From positions 19,954,501-20,018,500 of the forward strand of contig NC_016132.3 in NCBI RefSeq assembly GCF_000005505.3: a stretch of DNA of 64,000 nt, in the 5' to 3' direction. The translations under genes and the position numbers were made by a program. The notes under the pieces are model-generated. The model made no database searches. It was not told the DNA's origin and worked only from the letters and a program-made list of their open reading frames with translations. Shown here piece after piece: positions 44,551 to 56,842 of this stretch. How positions within the stretch are numbered: the first letter of the stretch is position 1; every line of letters starts with the position of its first letter. The stretch comes from Brachypodium distachyon. Taxonomy: Eukaryota > Streptophyta > Magnoliopsida > Poales > Poaceae.

Positions 44551-47094
44551 TTCCTCCCTCTTGATCCTCCGCCTCCCGTCGTCGGCGACCCGGAAGGGAG
44601 AAACCCGCGAGCTGATCAAGGCGACGCGGGTGGGCAATTGGTACGCGACGCAATTAGCAAGAGCTAGCGTGCGCCGTCCCACTCCGGCCGGTCCCAGCGA
44701 AGCTCCGGCGAGGCGATTGCGGCGCGTTCCGGGGGCAGCAAAGCCGCCGCGTGACGACGTCCCCGTGCCCCCCAACCCCAATGTTTCGGGAAGCTGTGAG
44801 ATACCTGGTGGGCCGTGGGCCGGGTGGGCGAGGCTTTTCTTGGGGAAGAGAAGAGTGCTGGCGCGGGGCCCACCCACCAGAGGCTTACTGTTCCTTTCAT
44901 TCCATAATTTTTATCGTCGTTTAAAATTGAATTAAACGGCGACAAGAATTATGAACAGAAAAGTATCTTTTTTGCCTTTTCCGATTTGGCTAAATAACCT
45001 CAAACTTATAATCAAACTTTGTGTTTTCTATCAAATCGAATCTATAAGTTTAATTTAACTTTTTTTTATTGAAAGAAGTCTAATCAAATGGTAGAATCAA
45101 GTTTCTTTTCCAAAAGAGACTTACAAACTGACCTACTTTCACAAATTTTTATCACTACAAAGTCACCGTGATTAGTTTATAAGTTTGCCGCTTTCTATGA
45201 TAATATACTAACCACATCTGTCCAGTCAATTCTTTATAGCAGCTATACGTGATGGCAGCCACCGACCTGCTTTACCCGCGCACGTCTGATATTTCCGCGC
45301 TTATCCCCGGGCACAAAATCTGGTTAACAGTTAGCTCTGCCAATGGAGGAACCGTGCCTGAAATCACTCACGAACGATCCAATCACTGAGCTCTAAACAA
45401 ACCAAAATCATTGGCCAGGGTCACGTCCAAGCTTTCAACACAATTCAGGCCAATTTTCTGAACTTTCGTCACCGGCCGGACCAACCTCTTCTGAATTGTT
45501 TACGTGACTGTTCCCTGGGCCAATACGGTCGACCAAGATATGGTTGTTTTTGCTGCGACATTGCATTCTGCGTGGATTGTTTTGATCGATCTCATGCATG
45601 CGCTTTAGTGGGAAGCATGCATTGAATCTGTCCGGATGTTTTTTTTATCTGTCTCCTGCGCTTTTCTGGAGGAAAGGGAGAGGCGGGCAGATATGTATGT
45701 AGCTTCAACTCATTCATCACCATGCCCTTCTAGTTCAGCCTAATATTTTGCTTCTGGCATGCATCTTGATTGATCACCTCTTTCATTAACCGATTTTCCA
45801 GCCTTGTGGTGTTCGAATTTCCCATTTATAGATATACGGTCCATACGGAGTTCTCTTGTCGTTTTAGTGTCGCTTGAAGGCTTGGATTGTTTATACGTGC
45901 ACATCTAAGAAATGCAACCGGAACTAGTCAACTCGTTCAGACTGACGGTCACATAGACATGCCGATTTCTCGGAGCAAATTGAAGGCGATCAGGAAGATA
46001 TTTATCTTCCTTCGTTATTGCAATGAAGGAAGATACTCTGCTAGTACTGTCTTTGACCAGGAAAGAACCACACGGGTAAAAATCCGACAAAGACGATAGC
46101 ACAGATGGTTCTCAATGGCCCACCACGGCACCAGCACGTAGAACAAAAGTCGGGCATTGACCTTCGTCGCTCCTGGCGAGCAACAAATGTCCGAATTGAT
46201 CTACCGACCAGACTAATCCCTCGTGTCACTCTACGTGGACCTTAGCAGCGTCTCTGAACTACATTGTGTTGTACATATTTTTAAAATTACTGCAGATAAA
46301 AAATCACGGAATTTCCATTGGGCTCTTCTGTGTGAATACAATTAATTGTTCATAAATTTGTTTTTTGGGCAGAACTGATTTACTATTATCTTCTCACATA
46401 GGGGTGAAAATGGAACAAGATCGGTCAAAATAGCCTTTACCACATTGATTTTTGAGTTAATTAATTATCAGAATTCTAACCTCAAATTTAAAAGCGACTA
46501 AGAATACAGTAACATATACGATTCAGAACGAATATGGGTCGACAGAGAGTGTAACTGCATATTTGATGAAAAAAAAATTCCTTGTAGAACCATTTGTAAA
46601 TTCTTCCTTTTATTAGAGATTTATAAACGGCTTAAGGAAATTTTCTTGATTCACTAAGCTTAGCAAGGAGTTTCCTAACAAGGACATTAATATTAATGAT
46701 CAATATATATTTTGGTTGAAATATTTTATTTGACTTTAAAATATTGCAATGTGCATCCTTGAACTTTCACTGAACTTTATGGATCAGATTTCATATTTCC
46801 CATAGCATATTTGGATTCTTATATTTCATAAATTATTATTTGTGTTAAGTTCCTAGCGCGTCAAACTTTCTAACACGGCCTAGACCAACCCCCCTTATCT
46901 TCCTTCCTAGCTCTCTCCTCTCTTTCCTTCTTTCGTGTTTCTTTTTCTGAAAACGAAGATAACCTCTGGCCTCTTCATGGGGTGATGAGTCATTTTTTCT
47001 CCTTTTCACATGTCTGTCTAATCATTCAAGAAATTGCGAACGAGTTAGTTTCAGAAATTCCGGTCTGATTTTCGTTTCAGCTCGTTTATGCCTA

Positions 47095-47257
47095 CACGTC
47101 ATGAAAAAAAAAGGTTCAACTATGTGCCCGTTTTCGTTTGCGTCCGAAACACCACTTCCGTTTTCGACCTAACTTCACGTCACGAAAAAAGGGTCGAACT
47201 ATGTGCCCATTTCCGTTTGCGCCCGAAACACCGCTTCCGTTTTTGACCTAACTTCAC
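47095..47257. repeat. Two ~81-bp tandem copies
   Basis: A unit built from CACGTCA(T/C)GAAAAAA, GGTTCAACTATGTGCCCGTT and CGTCCGAAACACCACTTCCG occurs at 47095-47175 and 47176-47257 with about ten differences. The sequence resembles simple grass repeat DNA; family unknown. Confidence 0.75.
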
Positions 47258-48128
47258 GTTTAATCCTACTGCTTTATGCCTCGCGTCAAGAAAGAAAAAA
47301 AGATCCAACCATGCGGCCATGGATTTCCATGCTACAAAAATTGATTTGATTTAGACAAACAAGGCAAGTTACGAATAGGAAAATTGTAAAAGTAATCTTA
47401 TACATTTGTACTATTTTTTGCAAGGCTTGAACAAAATTGGTGGCAATTATGTATAGATATGGCGTTTGCGGAATTTTTAACATGGAAGTTGAAAACCTGT
47501 ATATATGAGCAAAGATAGGGTGACAAGTCCATTTAAAAATCAACAAAACGACGTTATAATAATGTTCAACTCACTGTTATCATAATTTCCAAAGTCATTT
47601 TTCCTTTTGGCTTGTGTCATGTAAACCCTTTTGGCACCAGATTGCTTAACAACTTGTATGTGTGTGTTACTCTACTCCCACAATTTGTCATGTAGAAGAG
47701 TACTCCTTCAATAAATAGAAATACCAAAATTCGTTTGTTACATCTACTCCCACACAAGTTTTCACATAAACAAGAGCAACCAACCTTAACAAAAAAAAAT
47801 CATCCCTAGCTTAATCCCCAATGGGCACATCACTTTCCCTCGATTATACTTTGACTCCCCTATCATATGCCCATTTGCCCCCAAGTCCCAACCAAACCAG
47901 CCTCGCTTTCCTCCGTGCCACCCACAGGAAACCCCAAACCACCACCTTTTCTCAAGTTTCTCCTGAGAAAACTATCCCCAACTCTCCCAACTGACCCTTA
48001 AACTTGTCTCCAAGGAAAAAAAGGCGACCCTTAAACTGGGAAACTGCACCCTACAACTTGCTCAACCACAGTAAAGAAAAACGCTCAAGTTGTGACGCCC
48101 ATCGCAGCCTTGTTTGTCCCAGGCGTAT

Positions 48129-48137
48129 TAATATAAG
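48129..48137 (+). promoter_or_regulatory. TATA box of the PYL receptor gene
   Basis: TAATATAAG about 115 bp upstream of the ATG at 48253, followed by pyrimidine-rich CTCTCTCTT, a typical plant start region. Confidence 0.5.
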
Positions 48138-48252
48138 CTCACCTCTCTCTTAAAGGGCCTACCTCTACTGATCTTTCGTCCTAAACTTCTAACCCCAGCT
48201 CAAGCTCTCTCGCGCAAGGAACCCAGAAGATTTGCTTAGCCAGGAGCGCGTA

Positions 48253-48846
48253 ATGCCGTACACGGCATCCCGGTCCCGGCCGTCGCCGGCGCAGCGCAGC
48301 CGGGTCGGCGGCGGACGGAAGGGGGCGGCGGCAGCGGTGCCGGAGGAGGTGGCGCGGCACCACGAGCACGCGGCGGGGGCGGGGCAGTGCTGCTCGGCGG
48401 TGGTGCAGGAGTCGATCGCGGCGCCAGTGGAGGCCGTGTGGGCGGTGGTCCGGCGCTTCGACCGGCCGCAGGCGTACAAGCACTTCATCCGGAGCTGCCG
48501 CCTCGTGGACGGCGACGGGGGCGCCGTGGGGTCCGTGCGGGAGGTCCGCGTGGTGTCGGGGCTCCCGGCCACCAGCAGCCGGGAGCGGCTGGAGATCCTG
48601 GACGACGAGCGCCGCGTGCTCAGCTTCCGCGTCGTGGGCGGCGAGCACCGCCTGTCCAACTACCGGTCCGTGACCACCGTGCACCACGCGGAGACGACGG
48701 GGAGCACCGTGGTGGTGGAGTCGTACGTGGTGGACGTGCCCGCCGGGAACACCGCCGACGAGACCCGCACCTTCGTCGACACCATCGTCCGCTGCAACCT
48801 CCAGTCGCTCGCGCGCACCGCCGAGCAGCTCGCCGCCGCCGATTAA
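48253..48846 (+). CDS. PYL5: PYR/PYL/RCAR abscisic acid receptor
   Basis: Soluble ABA receptor of the START/Bet v 1 fold; with bound hormone it inhibits clade A PP2C phosphatases and so activates SnRK2 kinases. Intronless, 197 residues, start at 48253 ([12 protein letters not shown]). The ~30-residue N-terminus is basic and Gly/Ala-rich. Then come EVARHHEH and [13 protein letters not shown]; the ABA-contacting Lys in [10 protein letters not shown]; the gate loop SGLPA; the latch HRL in [32 protein letters not shown]; and the long C-terminal helix [19 protein letters not shown]. All binding residues expected for a functional receptor are there. It resembles rice OsPYL5 more than OsPYL4 in several segments ([16 protein letters not shown]), by memory. 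GC content is near 70%. Confidence 0.95.
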   Translation: MPYTASRSRPSPAQRSRVGGGRKGAAAAVPEEVARHHEHAAGAGQCCSAVVQESIAAPVEAVWAVVRRFDRPQAYKHFIRSCRLVDGDGGAVGSVREVRVVSGLPATSSRERLEILDDERRVLSFRVVGGEHRLSNYRSVTTVHHAETTGSTVVVESYVVDVPAGNTADETRTFVDTIVRCNLQSLARTAEQLAAAD

Positions 48847-51800
48847 GGTCGATTCGTGTTGCCTTTTAGGGGCGGGCTGCCGTTGGTTGATTTCCTTCCT
48901 GACTTCCTCTCCTTGTGTTTGGCCCGTTTGAACAGCTCGATCCATCAGCGTATTGTTCTAGGATCATGGTTCGCCTTTTGCTTTTGCTTTGACTACACAT
49001 GGTAGTACAAAACATTGTGTTGTTGGTGGTGCCTGACATTGAATCCTTGTTCATACACATGTATAACTCCTAGCTAAATCTTTCGACGAATGCTAATTAC
49101 TGCTGCTCGTGTGTTCTTGCAATGCATTTTTTCTTCATTACATGAGTAGTGACCAAACATTTTATCACAGCAAATTTTTGCTAATGATCTTAATGCAGAG
49201 TAGTTGGTCAGGAGTAATTTAGTGGGGTTAATTAGGACCAGTTGTACCAAACGAATGCACATGGAGTTGTGGAGCAATTGAGGGGGGTAGTACATAGTGT
49301 GGCCAAACATTTTAGTCCCTGTTGTTAAGCTGGAACAGCAGCCTGGTTGTATCACTCCATGGGATAGCTAATCATGAACTGGCTGCTAATAAAAGTACCT
49401 ATTCTTTGTTGTATCTTTCCGATCATTAATGGTGGCGGCCGCTGCTCTGCATGTACAGTCAATATCAAATACTAACCGTAGTACCGTACTGACATCAAGT
49501 TTTCCAGGCTCAACTGTTCTTTCGAAATAAACAAACAGCTGAACCGTATGCTTCCCTATCACGCGTTTTTTCTTAATCATTTGACTTTTGTATTTTCCTT
49601 TTCCTTTCTCGGGTCGAGACTTCGAAATTCTCGGCATTTTATTGAGATCGCAGGTGCCATCCGTGTGCGCGGGGAAAGAATCTTTAAGAATCATCTGCCC
49701 AAATGTGATGTGCCATGTTAGTCTAGGGGCCGCTAGGCAAACACTGTTATATAGACAGACATATACAATTGTTGATGCGTCAGTGAATGGTGGTAATTAA
49801 AATGGATGCTCCGCCGATCGACCGCCCTGCGGAGGAAGACAAAATAGAATCACTCACACGTACGCACGCTACGTACGGATCGTTTGTTTCTTCCCTTGTT
49901 GGCCTTGAGAGGCATTGATGGTGTTGTTGGGGGAGGAACTATACTTACTACACTAACGCCACCAAGCGATGGATCCTAGCTCGTCCTTTGCCCAATTAGT
50001 AAGTCTTATGTACGGTTAGATATTCAGGCCCTGTCCAAATTAAATTCCCTGAAATCTCAACAACCATTAGGGCTTGTTCGTTTCACCCCAATCCTCACCA
50101 ATCCAACGGGGGTGGCAGGAATTGAGAAGGATTATAGGAGTAGTTCATTTTTCCATCAATCCCTCTCAACCCCCTCGATCCAAGGGAAAATGGCTTGGCG
50201 GTATCGAGGGTAAGGTGTAGTCTTACTTTGTTAGTGGAGAAAGAGTAGGATTGTGCAATAAACCCTCTTACATATAGATTAGTAAAGACGAGATAACAAT
50301 GTGCTCATTCAGTCACTTGACATGGCATGCACCGCACACGTGAATCGGATTTGGGCTCCTGGGAGAGGCAGCGACTGTTCGGTTGTTCGCATAGTTAGAC
50401 TCTCTCGAGATTGTATGAAAACATAAAATAGAAAATGTCACGTACCGTGAAAGGTGAGGTTTTGTTCATGTAATCTTTCTACGGATTTATGATCAAAGGA
50501 ATGCATTCTACAAAATAGTCACAATCCTAGTGTTTGATCCAGAGAGCTCATATAGAAAAAATCCCTAAGAAACTTTTCATCCAAAGAGGCTTAGTGATTT
50601 CTATTGCTTTTGGTAAAATTCTCTGCCGCGGGCCTCTTGTGCAGGCTCTATGGGGGCCATTTCTAATGAAATTTTAGTGAAACAGAAGGAAAAAATTCGT
50701 GAGATAAGAGTTCACTTTAGTTTTATTTATCTTATTGCTTGATGTTTTGCTTAGATTTCAATAAGTTTGACTCCTATTTTTCACGGCTACTAATTAGTGA
50801 AATCAAAGGGAAAATTGGAAAAAAAAACCAAAGTGGGTCATTAGTTTATTAATATAATTTTTATTTTACTAAATTTCCACTCAGAGTTCACTAAAATCAA
50901 ATTTTATTAACTTGTATAATTATCGACTAAAATACATCTAAAGAGAATTATACGATTGTTCGGTCCAATCTCACCAAGTCGTGCCAAAACAAGAAGCGGT
51001 GAAAACAAAAAAGATGAGACATCTCGAACCTCTACCATCAATCTGAGTAAAGATTTAGCAAGGGGATGCACGAAGCCTCTAGAGGCATCGATCCAAATAT
51101 TCTCTTTTCCCATACTCCATTTGTACTGTATTCCTTCTTTCTCTGTTCTTTTGTTCCTTTCTTTCTCCCGCCTACTACGTACATGTCAATGCTGACTGGC
51201 GAAAGCTTTACATAAAGGAAAATGCTGACTGGTACCGAAAAGACAAACAAAGGAGTGATCGAACTGCTGCAAAAGAAAACGTACGCATGCTTGGCCAACT
51301 GTATATACCGCGATCTAGATAAACTGCAAGTGGCAGGATAGCCTGCAGGCGAGTTCTGTTCTTTCTAGGATTCACTTGGCATTAACAAAACCGAAAGGTT
51401 ATATTACGACACAGACACACGACGACGAAATATAAGCAACACTTGGCCAACTTGTCCAACTGGGTACGATCGAGAGCATCTTCTCCTCTGCTTCCACGGT
51501 CAAGGAGGGCAGCTCCGATCCATCGGCGCGATTCGCTTCGCGTCCCGGCCGGCTTTGTTCTTTTCTTTGGCTGCGCTAAATTAGCTTGCGCCATCGCGAG
51601 CAAGTGGCCTCGGTCTCAACTTGGCGCCCGCGCTTCAGGGGGAAGAAGCTTCGCGTGTGCCAGCCGATGCTATCCGGCCCTTGAGACCCCCCGATTTCCA
51701 ACTGTTTACTCCTCGAATCTATAATAATTATCGAAATATTACGTTCTTTACGCATTGATACATTTATATTTGGATAAAATTTGAGACAAATAATGTGAAT

Positions 51801-53854
51801 AGGAGGCAGCAAGCAGCTTAACTCGTTTCCTCGCCGCTTCTGTGTGTGCCGTATGTATGCATGCACGTCCGGTTCCACACCGCCTTTCCGAAGAGTTTGA
51901 CGAGGGCGTGGACCACGGAGATCAGATAATGTGACCACGAGGAGCGAGAGACAAACCCCTGCAGCGAACGCTCCCATGCATGTCCCTACCGTGGTTAATG
52001 GCCAGAGTATCACACAAACCACCATGTACAATCATGATGGATGCACAGGCTCATCACGGCTGGCGTTGCGTCTCATACACAAGACAGGTGATGATCAGCA
52101 ACGCTCAATCGAGTCCAGCTGCTCTCCGCATGCCATACCCATATGCATCCGAGACTACTACTCCCATGTAGAGTACGTCGTCTTCTGCTCCGTTTTGTCG
52201 TGGCACGCGACAGACAGGCCTCTGCCCGCGGCCGCGCGTGGACTATATAAAAATGGCCGCGCCGACTGCCGTGCCGACCTCGATCCCCGGCTCCGAGGAC
52301 TCACACGAAGCGGACGCCCTTCCTTCCTTCCTTCCTCGTCTCGGGCGCCGGAATCCGAGAGAATCTCCCGGAACCCACTTGCCCGGGGCGCCAGAGCAGA
52401 GCAGAGCAGTAGCGCGGGCGGGGCTGCAAATCTGGAGCCGTACGAATACGATCGCGCGTGGCCCTCGGTCGCCGCGCGCGCGTACCTGCGACGCCCCCAA
52501 CTTGGCCCGTACAGTGTGATGCTTTGGGGGCTGGGACGAGGAGCAGTGCGTGCTGGTGGTTGGATGGCTAGAATCGTATCCCCCGCGGCTGATTTCATCG
52601 GACTATTCTTTACTGCCAAGTTGTGTCGAGTCGAGGAGGAGGATGCGTGCGCCGGCGCTCCTGCGCAAGTGGCCCGTTTTGTTTACAGTTTAGCTCTTGC
52701 TGCTTTGTGAAGTTGCGGCATGCATGGTGCGCGCCCGCGCCGGTTTGGCGTTCGACTCTGTCTGATCGCGTCGGCCCGCGTACGTACGTCGGCACGTGCA
52801 ATGCCGATGCGAGGAGCGTGGTTTGTTACGAGGCGTGTCTGGTGAAGAATCGATGTTTTGCCAGGGTGAAGTTCGTGGCGTCATAACAACCGTAGAAGAG
52901 AAGGCAGAAGGGAATGCATAACGGAGGTCGACCACCGGGGTTTGGCAGATCAACTCTCACGGGCCCATTCGTAGAGTACAACTTTCTTAGCACAGGTACA
53001 GGTTCACTGCGATTTTGCCTCTTGAGGACAATGTACAATTGTTGTTGTATGTCGTCGCTTAAGACGAGACAATTAAACACGCCATAAAATAGATTACTTT
53101 TCGATGTGATTATGACTCACGTGTCTGATTTTTTAAGCAAAATACTTAAACCCTAGTCGACAGTACCAGACCGTCCTTGCTCTTCTCTTCGTCGTTCGTT
53201 CCTAACCTTAAAGTACAAAGAGATCCGACGGCTGATCAATCGACTACTTCCTAACTAAAAGTTAGGCAAATTAGATACAACGAAGCCGATTAGATTTTAG
53301 CGTCATATCAAATAGATCATCTCTTACACTTCTAATAGCCAAACGGTCAACAGATATAGCAAAACCGATTAGCTTTTAGCGTCATATCAAATAGATCATC
53401 TCTCACTACCAGTTAACTGAGTCTATCACATGCTCACTTCCGATATGTCTCCCCTCATTTAAGTGAGATCTATTTTTTATTTTGACAAAACAACACGACA
53501 TATTATTTATAGCCAAAAAAATCAATACGAGATCGACACGAAGGATATAGAGAGAAAAACATTGACCAAATCACTGCTTTCCGAGGAACACTGATCTCAT
53601 CTCTAGCCATGGTCTATGGCGGGCTCAAAGGGTCAACATAATTTAATATTTAATGACATAGGTGTCGAGTTCAAAATTTCTTTTCTGCCCAGACCGTACT
53701 GGACAGGACGCAGTAGCTTAGTTATAGCATGAAGCCCATTTCTGCTGGCACAAAGACGAAGCCCATTTCTGGACAGGACAAAGGAGGTTACCACAAGTTT
53801 CTTTTCTCTTTTTTCTTTTTTTTTTTGCGGGGAAGCACAAGCTTCTTCTACCTA
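48847..53854. other. 5-kb gene-poor stretch between PYL and the Copia element
   Basis: It starts with the PYL 3' UTR. From 49800 to 51300 the DNA is AT-rich without motifs; 50070-50210 (GGGCTTGTTCGTTTCACCCC...) may be one end of an old MITE. 52225-52700 is a GC-rich island with a TATATAAA-like box at 52243 and overlapping open frames on both strands. None has a recognisable domain, so I do not call a gene, but a transcript there cannot be excluded. 53260-53410 has a short near-duplicate (CATATCAAATAGATCATCTC twice). Confidence 0.45.
51709..51808. mobile_element. Decayed Stowaway MITE, same subfamily as the one at 13146
   Basis: CTCCTCGAATCTATAATAATTATCG ... TTTGAGACAAATAATGTGAATAGGAGG is alignable along its length with the intron MITE at 13146-13256, including the shared ATTATCGAAATATTAC / ATTGTCGAAATATTAC block, but the outer ends have drifted. 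The 3' edge is approximate. Confidence 0.6.
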
Positions 53855-53859
53855 TCTAG

Positions 53860-54035
53860 AGTTAAATTGTATATGGTTGGCATGAGCAACAACCCTTGCC
53901 AGCTCTTGTATTTATACACACACGAGGGATTAGATTACAAGGTAGTTAGAATCTCAACTACAAGCTATTGCCGGATATGCTACAGAGGTTACAAGGGATA
54001 TACATCGAGGGAGATATTCTAGCGTTAGTTTTACA
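53860..54035 (-). repeat. 3' LTR of the Copia element
   Basis: On the minus strand it begins TGTAAAACTAACG and ends CAATTTAACT. It is about 95% identical to 59617-59793. The TATTTATACACAC block inside reads TATAAATAC on the element's strand, a plausible TATA box. Confidence 0.93.
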
Positions 54036-54042
54036 TTCCCCA

Positions 54043-55618
54043 TCAATCTTTACCAGAGGTTCCGAGGTGAAGATTGCGTCGCATTTTGTCCAGCATCAAT
54101 CTAGTGGCTGGTTTCGTGAAGGCATCGGCGAGCTGATCTCCAGAAGAAACAAAACGAACCTCCAAAGCACCGAGTGCTACTTTCTCTCGAACGAAATGGA
54201 AATCCACTTCGATGTGCTTGGTGCGGGCATGGAACACCGGATTTGCTGTCAAGTAAGTTGCACCAAGATTGTCACACCAAATTACCGGAGGCCGAGGTTG
54301 AGGAATCAACAATTCTCGCAGTAGCGATTGAACCCACGAGACTTCGGCGGAGCCATTCGCAAGCGGCTTATACTCTGCCTCGGTGCTAGACCGTGAGACT
54401 GTGGGCTGCTTCCGGGCACTCCAGGAGATCAAGTTCGGGCCAAAGAACACGGTGAAGCCGCAGTGGAACGCCGATCGTCGGAGAAACCTGCCCAGTCCGC
54501 ATCAGTAAACACACTGAGAAGAGATGAACCAGACCGGAGAATATTAATCCCGGTGTTCATGGTGCCTTTGACATATCGAAGAATCCGTTTCACAGCGTCC
54601 CAGTGAGTATCCGTAGGAGCAGCAAGATACTGGCACACCTTGTTAACGACAAAAGAGATATCGGGACGAGTCATGGTGAGGTACCGGAGACCACCAACCA
54701 TGCTGCGATGCCTGAACACATCTTCATCTTGTAAAGGAGTACCAACATCACGAGCCAAAGGATCTTGCACGGCCATTGGAGTAGAGACCGGACGACAGTT
54801 TTCCATGTGGGCACGATGAAGAAGATCAGCAGCATATTTCTGTTGGCACAGATTCATTCCCCCTGAAGTGGTGGTTGCCTCAATGCTGAGAAAATACCGT
54901 AGAGGGCTGAGATCCTTGATGGGGAACGCCGCTTGGAGTTGTCGCAGCAGATGATCAACCGCCTTGGAGCACGAGCTAGCAATGACAATATCATCGACAT
55001 AGACGAGCATGTAGATCATAACCTGGCCTTGAGCAAAGATGAACAAGGAGTTGTCAGCCTTGGATGGAACAAAGCCAAGTTGCTGCAACTTGTCGCTCAA
55101 GCGAGCATGCCAGGCTCGCGGCGACTGCTTGAGGCCATAAAGCGACTTGTGGAGGCGGCAAACATGCCTGGAGACTGGGGATCTTCAAACCCAGGGGGCT
55201 GCTGCATGTACACTTCTTCGGTGAGCACGCCGTGAAGAAAAGCATTATTGACATCGATCTGCCGAAGGTGCCACCGTTTGGAGATGGCCACGGACAAGAC
55301 GAGCCGAACGGTGGCTGGCTTGACCATCGGACTGAACGTGTCGAGGTAGTCGATGCCAGGGCGTTGCGTGAAGCCGCGAGCGACAAGCCGCGCCTTATAT
55401 TTGTTGATGAAGCCGTCAGGCTTCTCCTTCACTTTGAACACCCACTTGCAGCTGACGACATGCTGGCCGGGAGGACGATGCACGAGACTCCATGTGCCAT
55501 TGTCCTGGAGGGCGGAGAATTTGGCCTCCATCGCGGCACGCCAAGCAGGTTTGGTGAGGGCGAGACGATGCGACGACGGTACGCGAAGAATGCGCGCCGG
55601 TTGGGGTCGTACCGGATC
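54043..55618 (-). pseudogene. Copia pol: reverse transcriptase and RNase H, frameshifted
   Basis: The RT domain begins near 55560 ([22 protein letters not shown]), continues with [12 protein letters not shown] and DVNNAFLHG, and has the catalytic YVDD at about 55004. The RNase H part holds DADWAG, STEAEYK and WCDNLGA with its acidic residues, and ends near KMRRNLHLG at 54043-54080. The reading frame shifts near 55165 and again near 54445, so no full polyprotein can be made. The joined product is not written here. Confidence 0.9.
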
Positions 55619-55623
55619 GTCCC

Positions 55624-56837
55624 TGAAAGGGAAACCTTGCCCCTGTATGGGTTTTGATGAATGATGACAACATGGTTGAGGAACTAATGAGTTACACGGA
55701 GTGTTTCAGGTTTTAGTCCCTCAGAAGAGTTGGTTTAACCAGCATCGATGACCCCTAAAAATTGAAGTACAGATACTGGCTTGAAGTATGAAGAACTCAG
55801 TGAAAAATGGTGAAGAACATGAAGCGTGGCTTTCTTCATAGGTCTTTCCGTAGCTGTTTCTTCACTTGAGTATAGGAACGTTGTACTATTAAGGGGGGTT
55901 TGAAGTGTGGAGCTGGTTCAGGTGAAACCTATTCTTCATGTTCTGCTTACGCGAAAACCATATTCTGTGTGAGTGTTTTTCGTCGGAGTGAAGAATGAAA
56001 CATTTCAGGCTTCACAGAAACTTTCGCGTGAAGTTTTCACTCTGATTTCAAATGTGTTTGAAAATCTGTCGCTTTCATTCTTGACCACCTAATCTAACCG
56101 TTGTGAGACAAAGAGATAAAGTGTGAACTGGAGTCTCAGGGATCACTTTATCCAATGGGTCACAACGGCTATATCAGCCGTGACCAAGGCTACATAAGAC
56201 GACCCACCTTGAACGGGTTCGGTGCTGATCCCCCAGTGAGTTGTTTTGAAAAACACCAGATAAAACCCATAGAGCTGAACTGAGCGTGAAGAATGGGATT
56301 CCCTCTCTAGCTGAGCGCTTGAAGCTTATTACTCTTGGTGATTGGCATCACCTAGACAGCTAGGAGTCCGCGTTGAAGAACAATCGAAGTTTGTGATTTG
56401 TCATCAACCAGTCTGTGAAGGTCCGGAGATCACCTCAAGATCTACCACGAGTAACTGGGCGAGACTTAGGTCTTAGCTCAGGAGAATTGGGTGGACTTGT
56501 GTGTCCGCGAGTCTTATGTGACTCAGCCTCTCAACGGAGACGTAGGATTGTGCCAACAATCTGAACTTCGGAAAACAAATCCCTGTGTCTTCAAGTCCTG
56601 GTGATTTCGTTCCTCAACCTATTACTCTCTGTTCAAATATAACTAATCCATTTGTGTTCTGTCTTCATTGCTACTGTTATAGACTTGTTCATCTTTCTTC
56701 TTTCTGCTGCTACTCTAAAATTGCTAAGTGTAATCTCTGTTGTTGAAGTACTGTGACGGTCTTCAGTCTTCATATTTTGAAGAAAGAATTAAAACTGGTC
56801 ACATTCACCCCCCCTCTGTGACGTACTCGATCTTTCA
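55624..56837 (+). mobile_element. Apparent solo LTR of another Copia (SIRE/Maximus-like), nested in the first
   Basis: A 1214-bp block interrupts the pol region between integrase and reverse transcriptase. It begins TGAAAGGG and ends CTTTCA, so the ends are inverted TGAAAG/CTTTCA as LTR ends are. GTCCC (55619-55623) and GTCTC (56838-56842) look like a target duplication with one change. ATGGGTTTTGATGAATGATG near the start and ATTCACCCCCCC near the end are typical of long cereal Copia LTRs. No internal genes, primer site or second LTR accompany it, so recombination between its LTRs has probably removed the rest. Orientation is plus. Confidence 0.75.
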
Positions 56838-56842
56838 GTCTC

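Larger units (their letters stand above)
44551..48252. other. Intergenic region between divergent DREB-like and PYL genes
   Basis: 3.7 kb. 44551-44880 is GC-rich and should contain the DREB-like leader and promoter. The rest is AT-rich with no gene I can support. A two-copy tandem repeat lies at 47095-47257. The last 120 bp before 48252 hold the PYL core promoter. Confidence 0.5.
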
